Source of the DNA: Sinomicrobium oceani
GTDB taxonomy: Bacteria > Bacteroidota > Bacteroidia > Flavobacteriales > Flavobacteriaceae
Direction: 5' to 3'
DNA length: 64,000 bases
Assembly: GCF_900119185.1 (NCBI RefSeq)
Contig: NZ_FPJE01000001.1
Span: 284,058 to 348,057 of the forward strand
Program-made: the position numbers and the translations under genes
In this document: positions 46,930-56,706 of the stretch, piece after piece
How positions within the stretch are numbered: position 1 is the first letter of the stretch
Layout of the letters: each line of letters begins with the position of its first letter
Notes under the pieces: model-generated
The model's input: only the letters and a program-made list of their open reading frames with translations
What the model was told of the DNA's origin: nothing
Databases searched by the model: none

Positions 46930-47283
46930 CTATTTCCGCTCCCGTGCTTCCAGGGCATCCCAGAACTCATAAGCCCTTCGCAGGTGCGGAACTACAATGG
47001 TTCCTCCTACCAAAGTTGCAATCCCGAGGGCTTCCATGACTTCTTCTCCACGGAGTCCTTCCTTATGACAACTCTCCAGGTGGTATTTCACACAGTCGTC
47101 ACAACGCAACACTGCCGAAGCCACCAATCCGAGAAGCTCCTTGGTACGTACATCGAGGGCCCCTGCCATATAGGCATTGGTATCCAGGTTGAATATACGT
47201 TTTATAATCTTATTGTTGTCTTCCAGGATACGATCGTTCATCCTGGAACGGTAATCGTTAAATTCATTTACTATATCTGCCAT
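46930..47283 (-). CDS. AhpD-like carboxymuconolactone decarboxylase-family protein
   Basis: 117 aa. The redox motif Cys61-x-x-Cys64 with His68 (RCDDCVKYH) is the AhpD active site; the surrounding helices (ELLGLVASAVL, EEVMEALGIATLVGGTIVVPHLRRAYEFW) fit the all-helical family. It may reduce peroxides or act as a disulfide adaptor. It lies between tatC (35 bases upstream) and lptB on the same strand. The same order recurs in other flavobacteria as I know them. Confidence 0.88.
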   Translation of the reverse strand: MADIVNEFNDYRSRMNDRILEDNNKIIKRIFNLDTNAYMAGALDVRTKELLGLVASAVLRCDDCVKYHLESCHKEGLRGEEVMEALGIATLVGGTIVVPHLRRAYEFWDALEARERK

Positions 47284-47318
47284 CGCTCTTTTTTCTCTTT
47301 AAACAATAAAACAATGTT

Positions 47319-48149
47319 CTACGATTTTCTAAGCGCCTTTTCCTTCTTCTCCTGTTTTCGAAGTACATATCTTGATATGATAATACTCGCTTCGTACAAA
47401 ATAATTATGGGTATGGAAACCACAATCTGGCTGGTAATATCAGGAGGAGTAATAACAGCAGAAAGGATAAGCACAATGACCAGGGCAATCTTCCTATATT
47501 TTTTCAAAAACTCCGGGGTTACCAGTCCTATCTTAGTCAGGAAAAAGATTACAATAGGCAGTTCAAAGATTAACCCGCACGAGATTACCGAAGATCGTAT
47601 CGTAGCTATATAAGAAGTGAGATCGATATCGTTGTGTACCTCCTCACTCACCTGGTAAGTAGCCAGGAAATTTATGGACAAGGGAGATATAATATAATAT
47701 CCGAACAAGACCCCGGTAAAAAACAACAGGGAGGCGATCAGGATAAAACCTCTTGCATTTTTTCGCTCATTTTCATATAGCCCCGGACTTATAAAGCGCC
47801 AGAATTCATAAAGTATATACGGAAATGCTATAATAAACCCTGCCCAGATAGCGGTCCAGATGTGTGCGGAAAACTGTCCGGCCATGGTACGGCTCTGAAT
47901 CCGGAACGGTAAATCTCCGGAACAGAAACTATCATCCATCCCTAATGACCTTGAGAGTTTACAGAAAAACTCATACGTAACAAAATCGGCCTTCTTCGGT
48001 CCGAAAATAATAGTATCGAAAATAAAATCTTTGGCGAGGAACGCTAAGAATCCTACAATAACGATTGCGAGTGTAGATCTGATAAGGTGCCACCGGAGTT
48101 CCTCCAGATGATCGAGGAAAGACATCTCCTCCTGCTTCTTTTTTGCCAT
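47319..48149 (-). CDS. tatC: Twin-arginine translocase subunit TatC
   Basis: 276 aa with six membrane helices. Typical TatC blocks: MSFLDHLEELRWHLIRS at the start (the signal-peptide-binding Glu and Arg), then FPYILYEFWRFISPGLYENERK and a C-terminal ITPPDITSQIVVSIPIIILYE. TatC recognises RR signal peptides and forms the translocase with TatA. TatA is not in this window. Its ATG overlaps the last base of the kdsD stop (TAATG), implying translational coupling. One RR-signal protein in this window is the oxidoreductase at 59715. Confidence 0.96.
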   Translation of the reverse strand: MAKKKQEEMSFLDHLEELRWHLIRSTLAIVIVGFLAFLAKDFIFDTIIFGPKKADFVTYEFFCKLSRSLGMDDSFCSGDLPFRIQSRTMAGQFSAHIWTAIWAGFIIAFPYILYEFWRFISPGLYENERKNARGFILIASLLFFTGVLFGYYIISPLSINFLATYQVSEEVHNDIDLTSYIATIRSSVISCGLIFELPIVIFFLTKIGLVTPEFLKKYRKIALVIVLILSAVITPPDITSQIVVSIPIIILYEASIIISRYVLRKQEKKEKALRKS

Positions 48150-49114
48150 TATATAATTCCTTCTTTTATTAGGTCATGCAAGTGAATAACGCCCGCATAT
48201 TCGCCATCTTCTTCAACCAGGAGCTGCGAGATACTGTTTTTTTCCATAATCTCCATAGCATCTACCGCCATTGCATCTGCATTGATACTTTTTGGGTTTT
48301 TGCTCATAATATCTCCTGCGGTAAGACCATTTATATTATCATATCTGTTCAGCATCCGCCTGATGTCTCCATCGGTAACGACCCCTACGATCCTGCCTTC
48401 CTCGATCACTGCGGTCGCTCCGAGCATTTTTTCCGAGATCTCGACAATCACCTCTCTCACATCTGCACCGGAATTCACCTGGGGTTTCATATTGGCCGAT
48501 GAGATATCGCGCACCCGAAGGTACAATTTTTTACCGAGTGCTCCACCCGGATGATATTTTGCAAAATCTTTACTGGTAAACCCTCTGAGATTTAACAGAC
48601 ATATTGCCAGGGCATCACCTATGACCAATTGTGCCGTAGTACTTGTTGTAGGAGCAAGATTGTTAGGGCAGGCTTCTTTTTCCACGTAGGCGTTGAGTAC
48701 AAAGTCGGACTGTTGTCCCAGTATCGAATCTCTGTTGGATGTAATAGCGATAAGTTTGTTCGTACCGTTTTTGAGTAAAGGCACCAGCACCTTGATCTCC
48801 GGGGTATTTCCGCTTTTGGAAATACAGATAACCACATCTTCTTTCTGAATGGTCCCCAGGTCACCGTGAATAGCATCCGCTGCGTGCATAAAAACTGCAG
48901 GTGTTCCGGTTGAATTGAGTGTTGCCACTATTTTTGTAGCTATAATCGCACTTTTCCCTATACCTGTAATAATAACTCTCCCGTTACTGTTAAAAATATA
49001 TTCAACAGCACTGGAAAATTCGTCATCGATCAAAGATTTAAGGTGACTTATAGCGCTACTTTCAATTTCAATTACTTCTTTTGCAACCGCTTTTATAGCC
49101 TCGTTATTACTCAA
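48149..49114 (-). CDS. kdsD: Arabinose-5-phosphate isomerase, KpsF/GutQ family
   Basis: 321 aa with a TTG start. The SIS domain occupies about 35-180 (GRVIITGIGKSAIIATKIVATLNSTGTPAVFMHAADA, then ISKSGNTPEI), followed by two CBS domains (about 205-262 and 270-321). It turns ribulose 5-phosphate into arabinose 5-phosphate, the first step of Kdo synthesis for lipopolysaccharide. Kdo use agrees with lptB in the same gene group. The stop overlaps tatC by one base. It is divergent from recQ with a short shared promoter region. Confidence 0.93.
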   Translation of the reverse strand: MSNNEAIKAVAKEVIEIESSAISHLKSLIDDEFSSAVEYIFNSNGRVIITGIGKSAIIATKIVATLNSTGTPAVFMHAADAIHGDLGTIQKEDVVICISKSGNTPEIKVLVPLLKNGTNKLIAITSNRDSILGQQSDFVLNAYVEKEACPNNLAPTTSTTAQLVIGDALAICLLNLRGFTSKDFAKYHPGGALGKKLYLRVRDISSANMKPQVNSGADVREVIVEISEKMLGATAVIEEGRIVGVVTDGDIRRMLNRYDNINGLTAGDIMSKNPKSINADAMAVDAMEIMEKNSISQLLVEEDGEYAGVIHLHDLIKEGII

Positions 49115-49135
49115 AATTATTTTAAAGATTTATTG

Positions 49136-49166
49136 TTTGTAAAAAGTAAAGAATGTTATATCTTTA
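49136..49166 (+). promoter_or_regulatory. recQ promoter
   Basis: TTTG (49136-49139), 19-base spacer, TATCTTTA (49159-49166), ending 36 bases before the recQ ATG. A minus-strand TACATTTG (49180-49173) facing kdsD overlaps the same segment, so the two divergent transcripts may share it. Confidence 0.6.
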
Positions 49167-49202
49167 GTTGTGCAAATGTATGTAAAATAGTAAAACGATA
49201 GA

Positions 49203-51404
49203 ATGAGTTCAGTTGAAATTGACTTGCATAAAAAGTTAAAGCAATATTTCGGTTTTGACCAATTCAAAGGATTACAGGAAGGTGTCGTACAAAGCATAGT
49301 AAACAATCACAACACATTTGTGATTATGCCTACGGGTGGCGGAAAATCGCTCTGCTACCAATTACCGGCTTTAGTTCAGGACGGTGTGGCGATCGTGGTT
49401 TCTCCTCTGATAGCACTAATGAAGAACCAGGTAGATGCCTTGCGGGGATTGTCTTCCGTAGAAGGCATTGCTCATGTACTAAATTCCTCCCTGACCAAGA
49501 ATGAGGTAAAAACCGTTATGCAGGACATCCGGGAAGGGACTACCAAGCTACTTTATGTCGCTCCCGAGTCGCTTACCAAAGAGGAGTACATCGATTTTTT
49601 ACGCTCCGTAAAAATCTCCTTTGTAGCCATTGATGAGGCGCACTGTATTTCGGAATGGGGACACGATTTCCGCCCGGAATACCGGAATCTCAGGACTATC
49701 ATCCGCCGACTGGGGGATGATATCCCGATTATTGCCCTTACGGCCACAGCGACCCCGAAGGTACAGGAAGATATCCTCAAAAACCTCGGGATTACCGATG
49801 CCAACACCTTCAAGGCTTCCTTTAACCGTCCGAACCTCTTTTATGAGGTTCGTCCGAAAACCAAAAATGTCGACGCGGACATCATCCGTTTTGTAAAGCA
49901 GAACCCGGGAAAATCGGGTATTATCTACTGTCTCAGCAGAAAACGGGTCGAAGAACTCGCACAGACCCTACAGGTTAACGGGATCAGTGCGGTTCCGTAT
50001 CACGCCGGACTGGATGCTAAAACCAGAGCCCGTCATCAGGACATGTTCCTCATGGAAGATGTCGATGTCGTCGTGGCCACGATAGCCTTTGGTATGGGGA
50101 TAGACAAACCTGATGTACGCTTTGTCATCCACCACGATATCCCGAAAAGTATTGAGAGCTATTACCAGGAAACCGGTAGAGCAGGCAGAGATGGCGGAGA
50201 AGGCCATTGCCTTGCTTTTTATGCCTATAAGGATATCGAAAAACTGGAGAAATTCATGGCGGGCAAGCCCGTCGCCGAACAGGAAATTGGCCATGCCCTG
50301 CTCCAGGAAATGGTGGCTTACGCCGAAACTTCCATGTCGCGTCGGAAATTCATACTCCATTATTTCGGAGAGGAATTTGATGAAGTCAACGGAGAAGGAG
50401 CCGATATGGACGATAACATCCGGAACCCCAAGAAAAAACACGAAGCCAAAGACGACGTAGCCAAATTGCTCGCTATCGTAAAAAGTACCAAACAAAAATT
50501 CAAGGCCAAAGAAATTGTAAACGTACTAACCGGAAAAATCAACGCTCTCATCAAATCCCATAAGACCGATGAGAAACCTTTCTTCGCGACCGGGCAGGAA
50601 AAAGAAGGCAAATACTGGATGGCACTCATACGCCAGGCTCTGGTAGCCGGGCTGCTCAAAAAAGAAATCGAGACTTACGGCGTACTCTTTCTTACGGAAG
50701 CAGGAAAAAATTTCCTGGAGTCCCCGCATTCCTTTATGATGACCGAAGACCATACCTACGAAACCACGGAGGATGATACCATCATAGCCGCAAAAAAAGG
50801 CAGTGGTATCGTTGCTGATGAAGGGCTGCTGAAAATGCTGAAAGAATTGCGTAAAAAGGAAGCCCAGAAAATGGGAGTTCCCCCGTTTGTGGTTTTTCAG
50901 GACCCTTCACTCGAAGATATGGCCCTCAAATATCCCGTAGACCTGGCGGAACTGCTCAATGTACACGGAGTGGGTGAAGGCAAGGCTAAAAAGTATGGCA
51001 AGCCGTTTATAGCTCTTATCAACCGCTATGTAGAAGACAATAATATTATTCGTCCCGATGATCTCGTAGTAAAAAGTACGGGAGCCAATTCTGCTCTTAA
51101 ACTGTATATCATACAGAGCGTGGACCGTAAATTACCGCTCGACGACATCGCGAATGCCAAAGGCCTGGAAATGGACGATTTTATCAAGGAAATGGAACAG
51201 ATCGTCTATAGTGGCACCAAGCTCAATATAGACTACTGGATAGACGATATTCTCGATGAGGATCAGCAGGAAGAATTACACGAGTACTTCCTCGAAGCCG
51301 ATTCAGACAAGATATCCATGGCTATGGAAGAGTTCGACGGAGACTTCGAGGACGAAGAAATCCGGCTGTACCGCATTAAATTCATTAGTGATGTGGCCAA
51401 TTAA
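49203..51404 (+). CDS. recQ: ATP-dependent DNA helicase RecQ
   Basis: 733 aa. Helicase motifs: MPTGGGKS (Walker A), [18 protein letters not shown] (DEAH and aromatic-rich loop), ALTATATP, then [16 protein letters not shown] and [10 protein letters not shown]. The region that in E. coli RecQ holds four zinc-binding cysteines (here about 377-410, [19 protein letters not shown]) has none. An HRDC-like domain follows (about 540-615) and the C-terminal 120 residues add a helical domain with acidic end. RecQ unwinds recombination and replication intermediates. It is divergent from kdsD. Confidence 0.95.
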   Translation: MSSVEIDLHKKLKQYFGFDQFKGLQEGVVQSIVNNHNTFVIMPTGGGKSLCYQLPALVQDGVAIVVSPLIALMKNQVDALRGLSSVEGIAHVLNSSLTKNEVKTVMQDIREGTTKLLYVAPESLTKEEYIDFLRSVKISFVAIDEAHCISEWGHDFRPEYRNLRTIIRRLGDDIPIIALTATATPKVQEDILKNLGITDANTFKASFNRPNLFYEVRPKTKNVDADIIRFVKQNPGKSGIIYCLSRKRVEELAQTLQVNGISAVPYHAGLDAKTRARHQDMFLMEDVDVVVATIAFGMGIDKPDVRFVIHHDIPKSIESYYQETGRAGRDGGEGHCLAFYAYKDIEKLEKFMAGKPVAEQEIGHALLQEMVAYAETSMSRRKFILHYFGEEFDEVNGEGADMDDNIRNPKKKHEAKDDVAKLLAIVKSTKQKFKAKEIVNVLTGKINALIKSHKTDEKPFFATGQEKEGKYWMALIRQALVAGLLKKEIETYGVLFLTEAGKNFLESPHSFMMTEDHTYETTEDDTIIAAKKGSGIVADEGLLKMLKELRKKEAQKMGVPPFVVFQDPSLEDMALKYPVDLAELLNVHGVGEGKAKKYGKPFIALINRYVEDNNIIRPDDLVVKSTGANSALKLYIIQSVDRKLPLDDIANAKGLEMDDFIKEMEQIVYSGTKLNIDYWIDDILDEDQQEELHEYFLEADSDKISMAMEEFDGDFEDEEIRLYRIKFISDVAN

Positions 51405-51518
51405 ACATCCCTTTCAAATTTCACCATAAAACACTCACTTTGCCCCCAATCTTACCCTGTTAACCTCCGCTTCCCAAACTTTAAGAAAACATTCCCTCCC
51501 CATATTTCCCATTTTCTA

Positions 51519-51526
51519 TATATTTG
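51519..51526 (+). promoter_or_regulatory. -7 element of the M28 peptidase gene
   Basis: TATATTTG matches TAnnTTTG and lies 20 bases before the ATG at 51547, so the leader would be short. Confidence 0.5.
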
Positions 51527-51546
51527 ACAAATTTATATAGTTTACA

Positions 51547-53112
51547 ATGAGAAAAATACTTTATTTGGCATTGTCCTTCGCTTTCGCATGCAACAGCTCC
51601 CAGAAAGCCACGACTCCTTCTAAAGAGGCACCTTCGTACGATCCGGTGCCCTATGCAAAAATCATTACCGAGCAGGATCTCAAAGATCATCTTTACACCT
51701 ATGCCTCCGATGAATTCGAAGGGCGCGAAACCGGAAAGCCCGGACAGAAAAAAGCGGTCGAATACCTCAAAAACCACTATGTGGAACTCGGAATATCCGC
51801 TGCACAGAAAAACGGTAACTATTTTCAGGAAGTACCTCTGGAAATCAGCGGTATGCCCGAAGGTACACTCTCTGTAAACGGCAAGAAGTTTGCTATGGGA
51901 GAAGACTTTGTCACGTTTCAATCCCCTCCCAAAGACCAGTATAAAGCCGAAGAGATCATCTTTGCAGGATATGGTATAGAAGATGCAGGATATTCCGATT
52001 TTAAAGACCTGGATGTAAAAGGAAAAATCATCCTCACTTTGGTTAGCGAACCCAAAAATGCAGATGGTACTTATGTAATATCCGGAACAACTTCTGCCTC
52101 AAAATGGTCCGATATAAAGATATCCATGCCGGACAGGCTGGATATAGCAGCCAAAAAAGGGGCCAAAGGAGTCCTCATGCTGGACAGCAGGAACTACCCG
52201 ATGATAGCAGGTCAGTTCCAGTTTATGAAAGAGAGAGCAGGAAGCGGAAGAATGCAGTTGAAAGGCGGGAACGATGATGATTTCTTTTTTGCTTTTATCA
52301 ATGACAATGTCGCAAGGCAGATCAGTCCGGATCTCGAAAAAATCAAGAACGGGACAGCTATCGATGCAGATTTTGACCTGGAGTTCACAGGAAAAGCAGA
52401 AGAGGTTATTTCCGAGAACGTTGTGGCTTTTATAAAAGGTTCTGAAAAACCAGACGAATACCTCGTTATATCTTCACACCTCGATCATATCGGGATCAGC
52501 GAAGACGGGCAGATCAATAACGGTGCAGACGATGACGGCTCTGGTACTGTAGCACTTCTGGAAATCGCCAAAGCTTTCAAAAAAGCTGCTGATGCGGGAG
52601 TGACCCCAAAACGTTCGGTAGTCTTTTTACATGTTACCGGAGAAGAGAAGGGGCTCCTCGGATCTGATTATTACACAAGACATCCCATCTTTCCGCTCGA
52701 AAACACGGTGGCTGACCTCAATATCGATATGATAGGCCGCATTGACCCCGAAAGAGAGGGAGACCGTAACTATGTCTACCTTATAGGTTCGGACAAACTG
52801 AGCACGGAACTGCACAATCTCTCCGAAGAAGTCAATAAAAAATATTGTAATGTAGAACTGGATTATACATATAACGATGACAATGATCCCAACAGATTCT
52901 ACTATCGCAGCGACCATTATAATTTTGCAAAGAACAATATTCCCGTTATTTTCTATTTTAACGGCACACATGAAGATTATCACAAACCTGGTGACACACC
53001 TGACAAAATCAACTACGATCTACTGGAAAACCGTACCAGACTCGTATTTTACACAGCCTGGGAAATCGCCAACCGCGAAAACCGCCCGGTTGTAGATAAA
53101 GCTACGGAGTAA
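51547..53112 (+). CDS. M28-family metallopeptidase lipoprotein
   Basis: 521 aa. A signal ends FAFAC with Cys15, a plausible lipobox although Ala at -3 is unusual. A PA-type insert lies at about 115-245. The M28 zinc peptidase follows: SSHLDHIG and NNGADDDGSG supply the first ligands, TGEEKGLLGS the catalytic Glu pair, NIDMIGR the Asp, and a His in the last third (GTHEDYHKPGDT). Members of this group are aminopeptidases of the outer surface or periplasm. It is a single gene followed by a strong terminator. Confidence 0.92.
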   Translation: MRKILYLALSFAFACNSSQKATTPSKEAPSYDPVPYAKIITEQDLKDHLYTYASDEFEGRETGKPGQKKAVEYLKNHYVELGISAAQKNGNYFQEVPLEISGMPEGTLSVNGKKFAMGEDFVTFQSPPKDQYKAEEIIFAGYGIEDAGYSDFKDLDVKGKIILTLVSEPKNADGTYVISGTTSASKWSDIKISMPDRLDIAAKKGAKGVLMLDSRNYPMIAGQFQFMKERAGSGRMQLKGGNDDDFFFAFINDNVARQISPDLEKIKNGTAIDADFDLEFTGKAEEVISENVVAFIKGSEKPDEYLVISSHLDHIGISEDGQINNGADDDGSGTVALLEIAKAFKKAADAGVTPKRSVVFLHVTGEEKGLLGSDYYTRHPIFPLENTVADLNIDMIGRIDPEREGDRNYVYLIGSDKLSTELHNLSEEVNKKYCNVELDYTYNDDNDPNRFYYRSDHYNFAKNNIPVIFYFNGTHEDYHKPGDTPDKINYDLLENRTRLVFYTAWEIANRENRPVVDKATE

Positions 53113-53135
53113 CATTCCGATATCACAATCTCATA

Positions 53136-53174
53136 AAAAGGTCCCGGAATACTAAACTGTCCGGGACCTTTTTT
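53136..53174 (+). terminator. Terminator after the M28 peptidase gene
   Basis: AAAAGGTCCCGGA pairs with TCCGGGACCTTTT (13 base pairs) around an 11-base loop, followed by more T. Confidence 0.92.
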
Positions 53175-53494
53175 ATACCTTCCATTTTAAGATGTACTTC
53201 TCTGAAAAGGATTGTTTCAGGTAAAATAAAGGTCTCTTGTTATACTCTGCCAACATGCTATACCCTCACTCTCCGCTCCGGATCCGTCTCAAAAGATATG
53301 GGGATATCTGATGCGAGCCTCCGGACCTATTATACCACAACGTCTGGTATAAGTCCTTAAGAACCTGCTTATCCGGCTTACGGATTTTATGACTGCCCTA
53401 TCTCTGACCTGAAACACATAACGACCTTCTATTACGACATGTGTAAGCGTACAATTGCGGAATCTCTCAATCTCTCCGTATTGCTATAATAATG

Positions 53495-53531
53495 TACAAA
53501 AAAAAGAGTGCTCTTCACAGAACACTCTTTT
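53495..53531 (-). terminator. Terminator after tRNA-His
   Basis: AAAAGAGTG (53502-53510) pairs with CACTCTTTT (53523-53531); on the minus strand an eight-T run follows. It lies five bases after the tRNA end. Confidence 0.8.
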
Positions 53532-53535
53532 CAGG

Positions 53536-53610
<75 letters not shown>

Positions 53611-53625
53611 ATTTATTTGCGGATG

Positions 53626-53656
53626 CAAAGGTAAATTTTTATAGTTGATTTGCAAA
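53626..53656 (-). promoter_or_regulatory. tRNA-His promoter
   Basis: On the minus strand TTTG (53656-53653), 19-base spacer, TACCTTTG (53633-53626). A full consensus match 16 bases before the tRNA. Confidence 0.8.
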
Positions 53657-53672
53657 TAAAAAACACATTTTT

Positions 53673-54374
53673 TTATATCAAATCGTGTAAGGAATGTACA
53701 CCCACATAACGTTCGACCGTAAATCCTTCGGCAGACTCCACACCTATGATCCGGCCTAAGTCTCTGGCCCTGTATGTAATACTATCCATAAAATTGCGGC
53801 TGCTTATCGGGGTCTCCGGTTCTTTGCTGTCCGGATCAAAAAACTGTGAAGTATAGGCAGCAACTGCCTTGACTTTTACATCTACGAATCCGGATACATC
53901 AACGACCAGGTCGGGAGTAAGATTTTTCCACTGAATATAGTGAAATACCTGTTTAGGTCTCCAGGCTTCCTGACCGGTATCAATTTTAGCCAATCCGCTT
54001 AAAAAGCAGGCGTCACTTGCCAGTTTACTACCCTTGCCATGATCGATATGCCGGTCGTCAACAGCATTGCACAGGACAATGTCGGGCCGATACTTACGGA
54101 TTATTTTTATGATCTCCAGCTGATGGGCTTTGTCATTCATAAAAAAACCATCGGCAAACGCCAGGTTCTCTCTTACGGACACTCCGAGTATCTCTGCTGC
54201 ACGCGCAGCCTCCCTATCCCGGATCTCCGCCGATCCGCGGGTACCGAGTTCTCCTCTTGTCAGATCGAGAATTCCCGCCTTTTTACCATTTGCTATTTCC
54301 TTGGCTATCGTTGCACCACATCCGAGTTCCACATCATCCGGATGTGCCCCGATAGCTAATATATCCAGTTTCAC
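53673..54374 (-). CDS. bshB1: Bacillithiol biosynthesis deacetylase
   Basis: 233 aa, PIG-L/LmbE deacetylase family. Zinc ligands: His11 and Asp14 in GAHPDDVELGCG, and the second His in DDRHIDHGKG near 107-116. The strand LDLTRGELGTRGS and the C-terminal ESAEGFTVERYVGVHSLHDL match BshB1 rather than MshB. It removes acetate from GlcNAc-malate, the second step of bacillithiol synthesis. A TACTTTTG element at 54417-54424 (minus strand) suggests its own promoter. Confidence 0.92.
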   Translation of the reverse strand: MKLDILAIGAHPDDVELGCGATIAKEIANGKKAGILDLTRGELGTRGSAEIRDREAARAAEILGVSVRENLAFADGFFMNDKAHQLEIIKIIRKYRPDIVLCNAVDDRHIDHGKGSKLASDACFLSGLAKIDTGQEAWRPKQVFHYIQWKNLTPDLVVDVSGFVDVKVKAVAAYTSQFFDPDSKEPETPISSRNFMDSITYRARDLGRIIGVESAEGFTVERYVGVHSLHDLI

Positions 54375-54469
54375 TTGTATATCCTTCCCTTAAATAATTA
54401 GAAAATCATTGCATTGCAAAAGTACCATATAAATCATAAAAGAAGGGAGATTTGGTCACTTCTTTCCCC

Positions 54470-55642
54470 CTATACCTTATCAGCGCATCGGGCGGCCACT
54501 TTGTCCAAGGCCCTGGTAATATCGTTTACCAGGTCTTTCTTATCTTCAATTCCCACCGAAAAACGAAGCAGTTCATCCGATATTCCCTGTACCTTTCTAT
54601 CCTCTTCGCTGAGTAAGGCATGAGACGTAAGCATAGGCGAACTTATGGTACTCTCTACTCCTGCCAGGCTCATCGACGGCTTTATCAGTCTGAGTTCTTT
54701 CATAAACAACCGGGCATCCAATCCTTCACGGAGTTCAAACGACAGCATGCCTCCAAATCCTTTCATTTGTTTTCGGGCCAGTGCATAATCGGGATGGCTC
54801 TTCAGCCCCGGATAATAGACTGCGGACACGTCCGGATGTTTTTCGAGAAATCTGGCCAGTTTTTTCGCATTGCGGTTCTGTGCCTTTACTCTCAGTCCGA
54901 GCGTCTTTATACTTCGCTCCAGCAGCCATACGGTAAAATCGCTGAGATTGCCGCCGAGATTTTTGCCCAGTTGAAAGATCTTGTCTATATGCGCGTCCGA
55001 ACCGACAACCGCCCCGGCCAGTATATCGCTGTGCCCTCCGAGATATTTGGTAGCACTGTGAATTACGATATCGATCCCCAACACGATAGGGTTCTGGTTT
55101 ACCGGACTGGCAAAAGTATTATCGAGCATAGAAATAAGTCCATGTTTACGGGCTATCCCTGCCACAGCTTCCACATCTGTAATGGTCAGCAGCGGATTGG
55201 ATGGAGTTTCCAGAAACAACACCTTTGTATTTTCCCGGATACATGCTTCAAAATCTTCCGGGGCCGGGCCCTGGGTGAAGCTGTAGGTGATCCCGAATTT
55301 ATCAAATTCTTCCATGACCAGATTAAAAGTCCCCCCGTATAATGCCTTTTGAAAAACAACGTGGTCTCCATGGTGTAAAAAAGCCATCAGGGCCGTACTT
55401 ATTGCAGCCATACCACTACCGAAGACCAAAGCTTTTTCCCCGTGTTCCAGAGCTGCAATCTGCCGGGAAAGCGCTTCCTGGTTGGGCGTATTAAAATTAC
55501 GGGGATAACGCTTGACATCTACATCTTCAAAAGCGTAAGAGGTAGACATGTAAAGAGGTGATATCGCTCCTTTAAACTGTTTGTCCTCCAATTCTCCTGC
55601 GTGGACACACAGGGTATTCAAAGCTGTTTTTTTGTCTTTCAT
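54470..55642 (-). CDS. Cystathionine gamma-synthase/lyase-family PLP enzyme
   Basis: 390 aa from ATG at 55642; an upstream ATG at 55705 would overlap the agmatine deiminase gene. The family's YSRxxNPT-like segment here is YPRNFNTPNQEALSRQIAALE, the cofactor lysine is in VIHSATKYLGGHSD, and GGMLSFEL with SLAGVESTISSP is the C-terminal substrate region. Members include cystathionine gamma-synthase, beta- or gamma-lyase and methionine gamma-lyase; the sequence alone does not choose. It starts 12 bases after aguA on the same strand. Confidence 0.9.
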   Translation of the reverse strand: MKDKKTALNTLCVHAGELEDKQFKGAISPLYMSTSYAFEDVDVKRYPRNFNTPNQEALSRQIAALEHGEKALVFGSGMAAISTALMAFLHHGDHVVFQKALYGGTFNLVMEEFDKFGITYSFTQGPAPEDFEACIRENTKVLFLETPSNPLLTITDVEAVAGIARKHGLISMLDNTFASPVNQNPIVLGIDIVIHSATKYLGGHSDILAGAVVGSDAHIDKIFQLGKNLGGNLSDFTVWLLERSIKTLGLRVKAQNRNAKKLARFLEKHPDVSAVYYPGLKSHPDYALARKQMKGFGGMLSFELREGLDARLFMKELRLIKPSMSLAGVESTISSPMLTSHALLSEEDRKVQGISDELLRFSVGIEDKKDLVNDITRALDKVAARCADKV

Positions 55643-55653
55643 AAAGGTAAAGT

Positions 55654-56706
55654 TTATATTTTGGGTTCTTGCTGACTCAAACAATGAAAACTTCCCAATC
55701 CCCATATAATTTCCGTCGAATCGATCCCGACCACTTCCCTGTCCTTAAAACAATCCTGCAGAATGGAAAGGGCTTTATCGTCCTGCTTACAGTTGTATGT
55801 AGGCACGATCACAGTGGTATTCGCTATATAAAAATTGGCATAAGAACATGGCAAACGCATATCGTCATAGACCAATTTGTCCGGCATAGGCAATTCGACA
55901 ATATTCAATGGCTTCCCATCCTGAAGACGCATTTTATGTAGTTGTTTCAGGTTCCTGCGCAGCAATTCGTAATTTTCATCATTCTTATTCTCTTCAACAA
56001 CCGTAATCACCGTATCTTCATTGACAAACCGTACCGTATCGTCTATATGGCCGTCGGTATCATCTCCGATAATCCCTTCGTCTACCCATAGTATATTTTC
56101 CACACCATAAAAATTGATAAGATATTCCTCGATCTGCTTCTGGCTGAGGTGCGGATTACGATTTTCATTCAGCAAACAGCAGGTCGATGTCAGTACGGTG
56201 CCCTTGCCATTAAAATCTACAGATCCTCCTTCCATAACAATACCGGGATGATATACCGGAATACCGTAATGCGAAGCTATTTTGGTCGGAATAATATCAT
56301 CCAGATCATAGGGCGGGTATTTGTCTCCCCAGGCATTATAGCCCCAGTCTACAATAACTTTCCTGATATCCGCATTGGGATTGATGAGAAAAGCCGGACC
56401 ATGATCCCGGCACCAGGCGTCATTCGTCGGATGTATAAAGAAGGATACCTTATCCGGGTTGACATCCTGCTTTTGCAGTTCCCGGACGGCAAAATCTTTC
56501 ATGGCTTCGTTACAGACATTGATACAGACTTGTTCGCCCCGGGTAAGCTCTTTGATAAAACTTACATAGGCCGGGTAGATCGTGTGTATTTTTCCGGGCC
56601 ATGAGGCTTCTTTATGAGGCCAGCTCAGCCAGGTAGCGACATGAGGATGGAATTCTGCAGGGAAATAATACCCGAGTTCCTTAGGGGTGAGCACGTCAGG
56701 ATTCAT
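55654..56706 (-). CDS. aguA: Agmatine deiminase
   Basis: 350 aa, peptidyl-arginine-deiminase (guanidino-group-modifying) fold. Motifs: WLSWPHKEASWPG, the acidic and His residues in NDAWCRDHGP and GDDTDGHIDD, and the catalytic Cys in LGSFHCLSQQEP at the C-terminus. The pairing with the next enzyme supports agmatine over peptidyl arginine. It converts agmatine to N-carbamoylputrescine and ammonia. Its start overlaps the 3' end of aguB by 11 bases, a sign of coupling. Confidence 0.93.
   Translation of the reverse strand: MNPDVLTPKELGYYFPAEFHPHVATWLSWPHKEASWPGKIHTIYPAYVSFIKELTRGEQVCINVCNEAMKDFAVRELQKQDVNPDKVSFFIHPTNDAWCRDHGPAFLINPNADIRKVIVDWGYNAWGDKYPPYDLDDIIPTKIASHYGIPVYHPGIVMEGGSVDFNGKGTVLTSTCCLLNENRNPHLSQKQIEEYLINFYGVENILWVDEGIIGDDTDGHIDDTVRFVNEDTVITVVEENKNDENYELLRRNLKQLHKMRLQDGKPLNIVELPMPDKLVYDDMRLPCSYANFYIANTTVIVPTYNCKQDDKALSILQDCFKDREVVGIDSTEIIWGLGSFHCLSQQEPKI

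Larger units (their letters stand above)
53113..53535. other. Gene-free stretch with hairpins
   Basis: 423 bases. After the terminator at 53136 it contains a small hairpin (AGATAT-GGGG-ATATCT, 53294-53309) and a longer one (GGAC with a bulge, TTATACC, loop, GGTATAAGTCC, 53323-53356). No frame longer than 60 codons was found in it. A terminator of the minus-strand tRNA ends it. The middle part has no obvious role. Confidence 0.4.
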
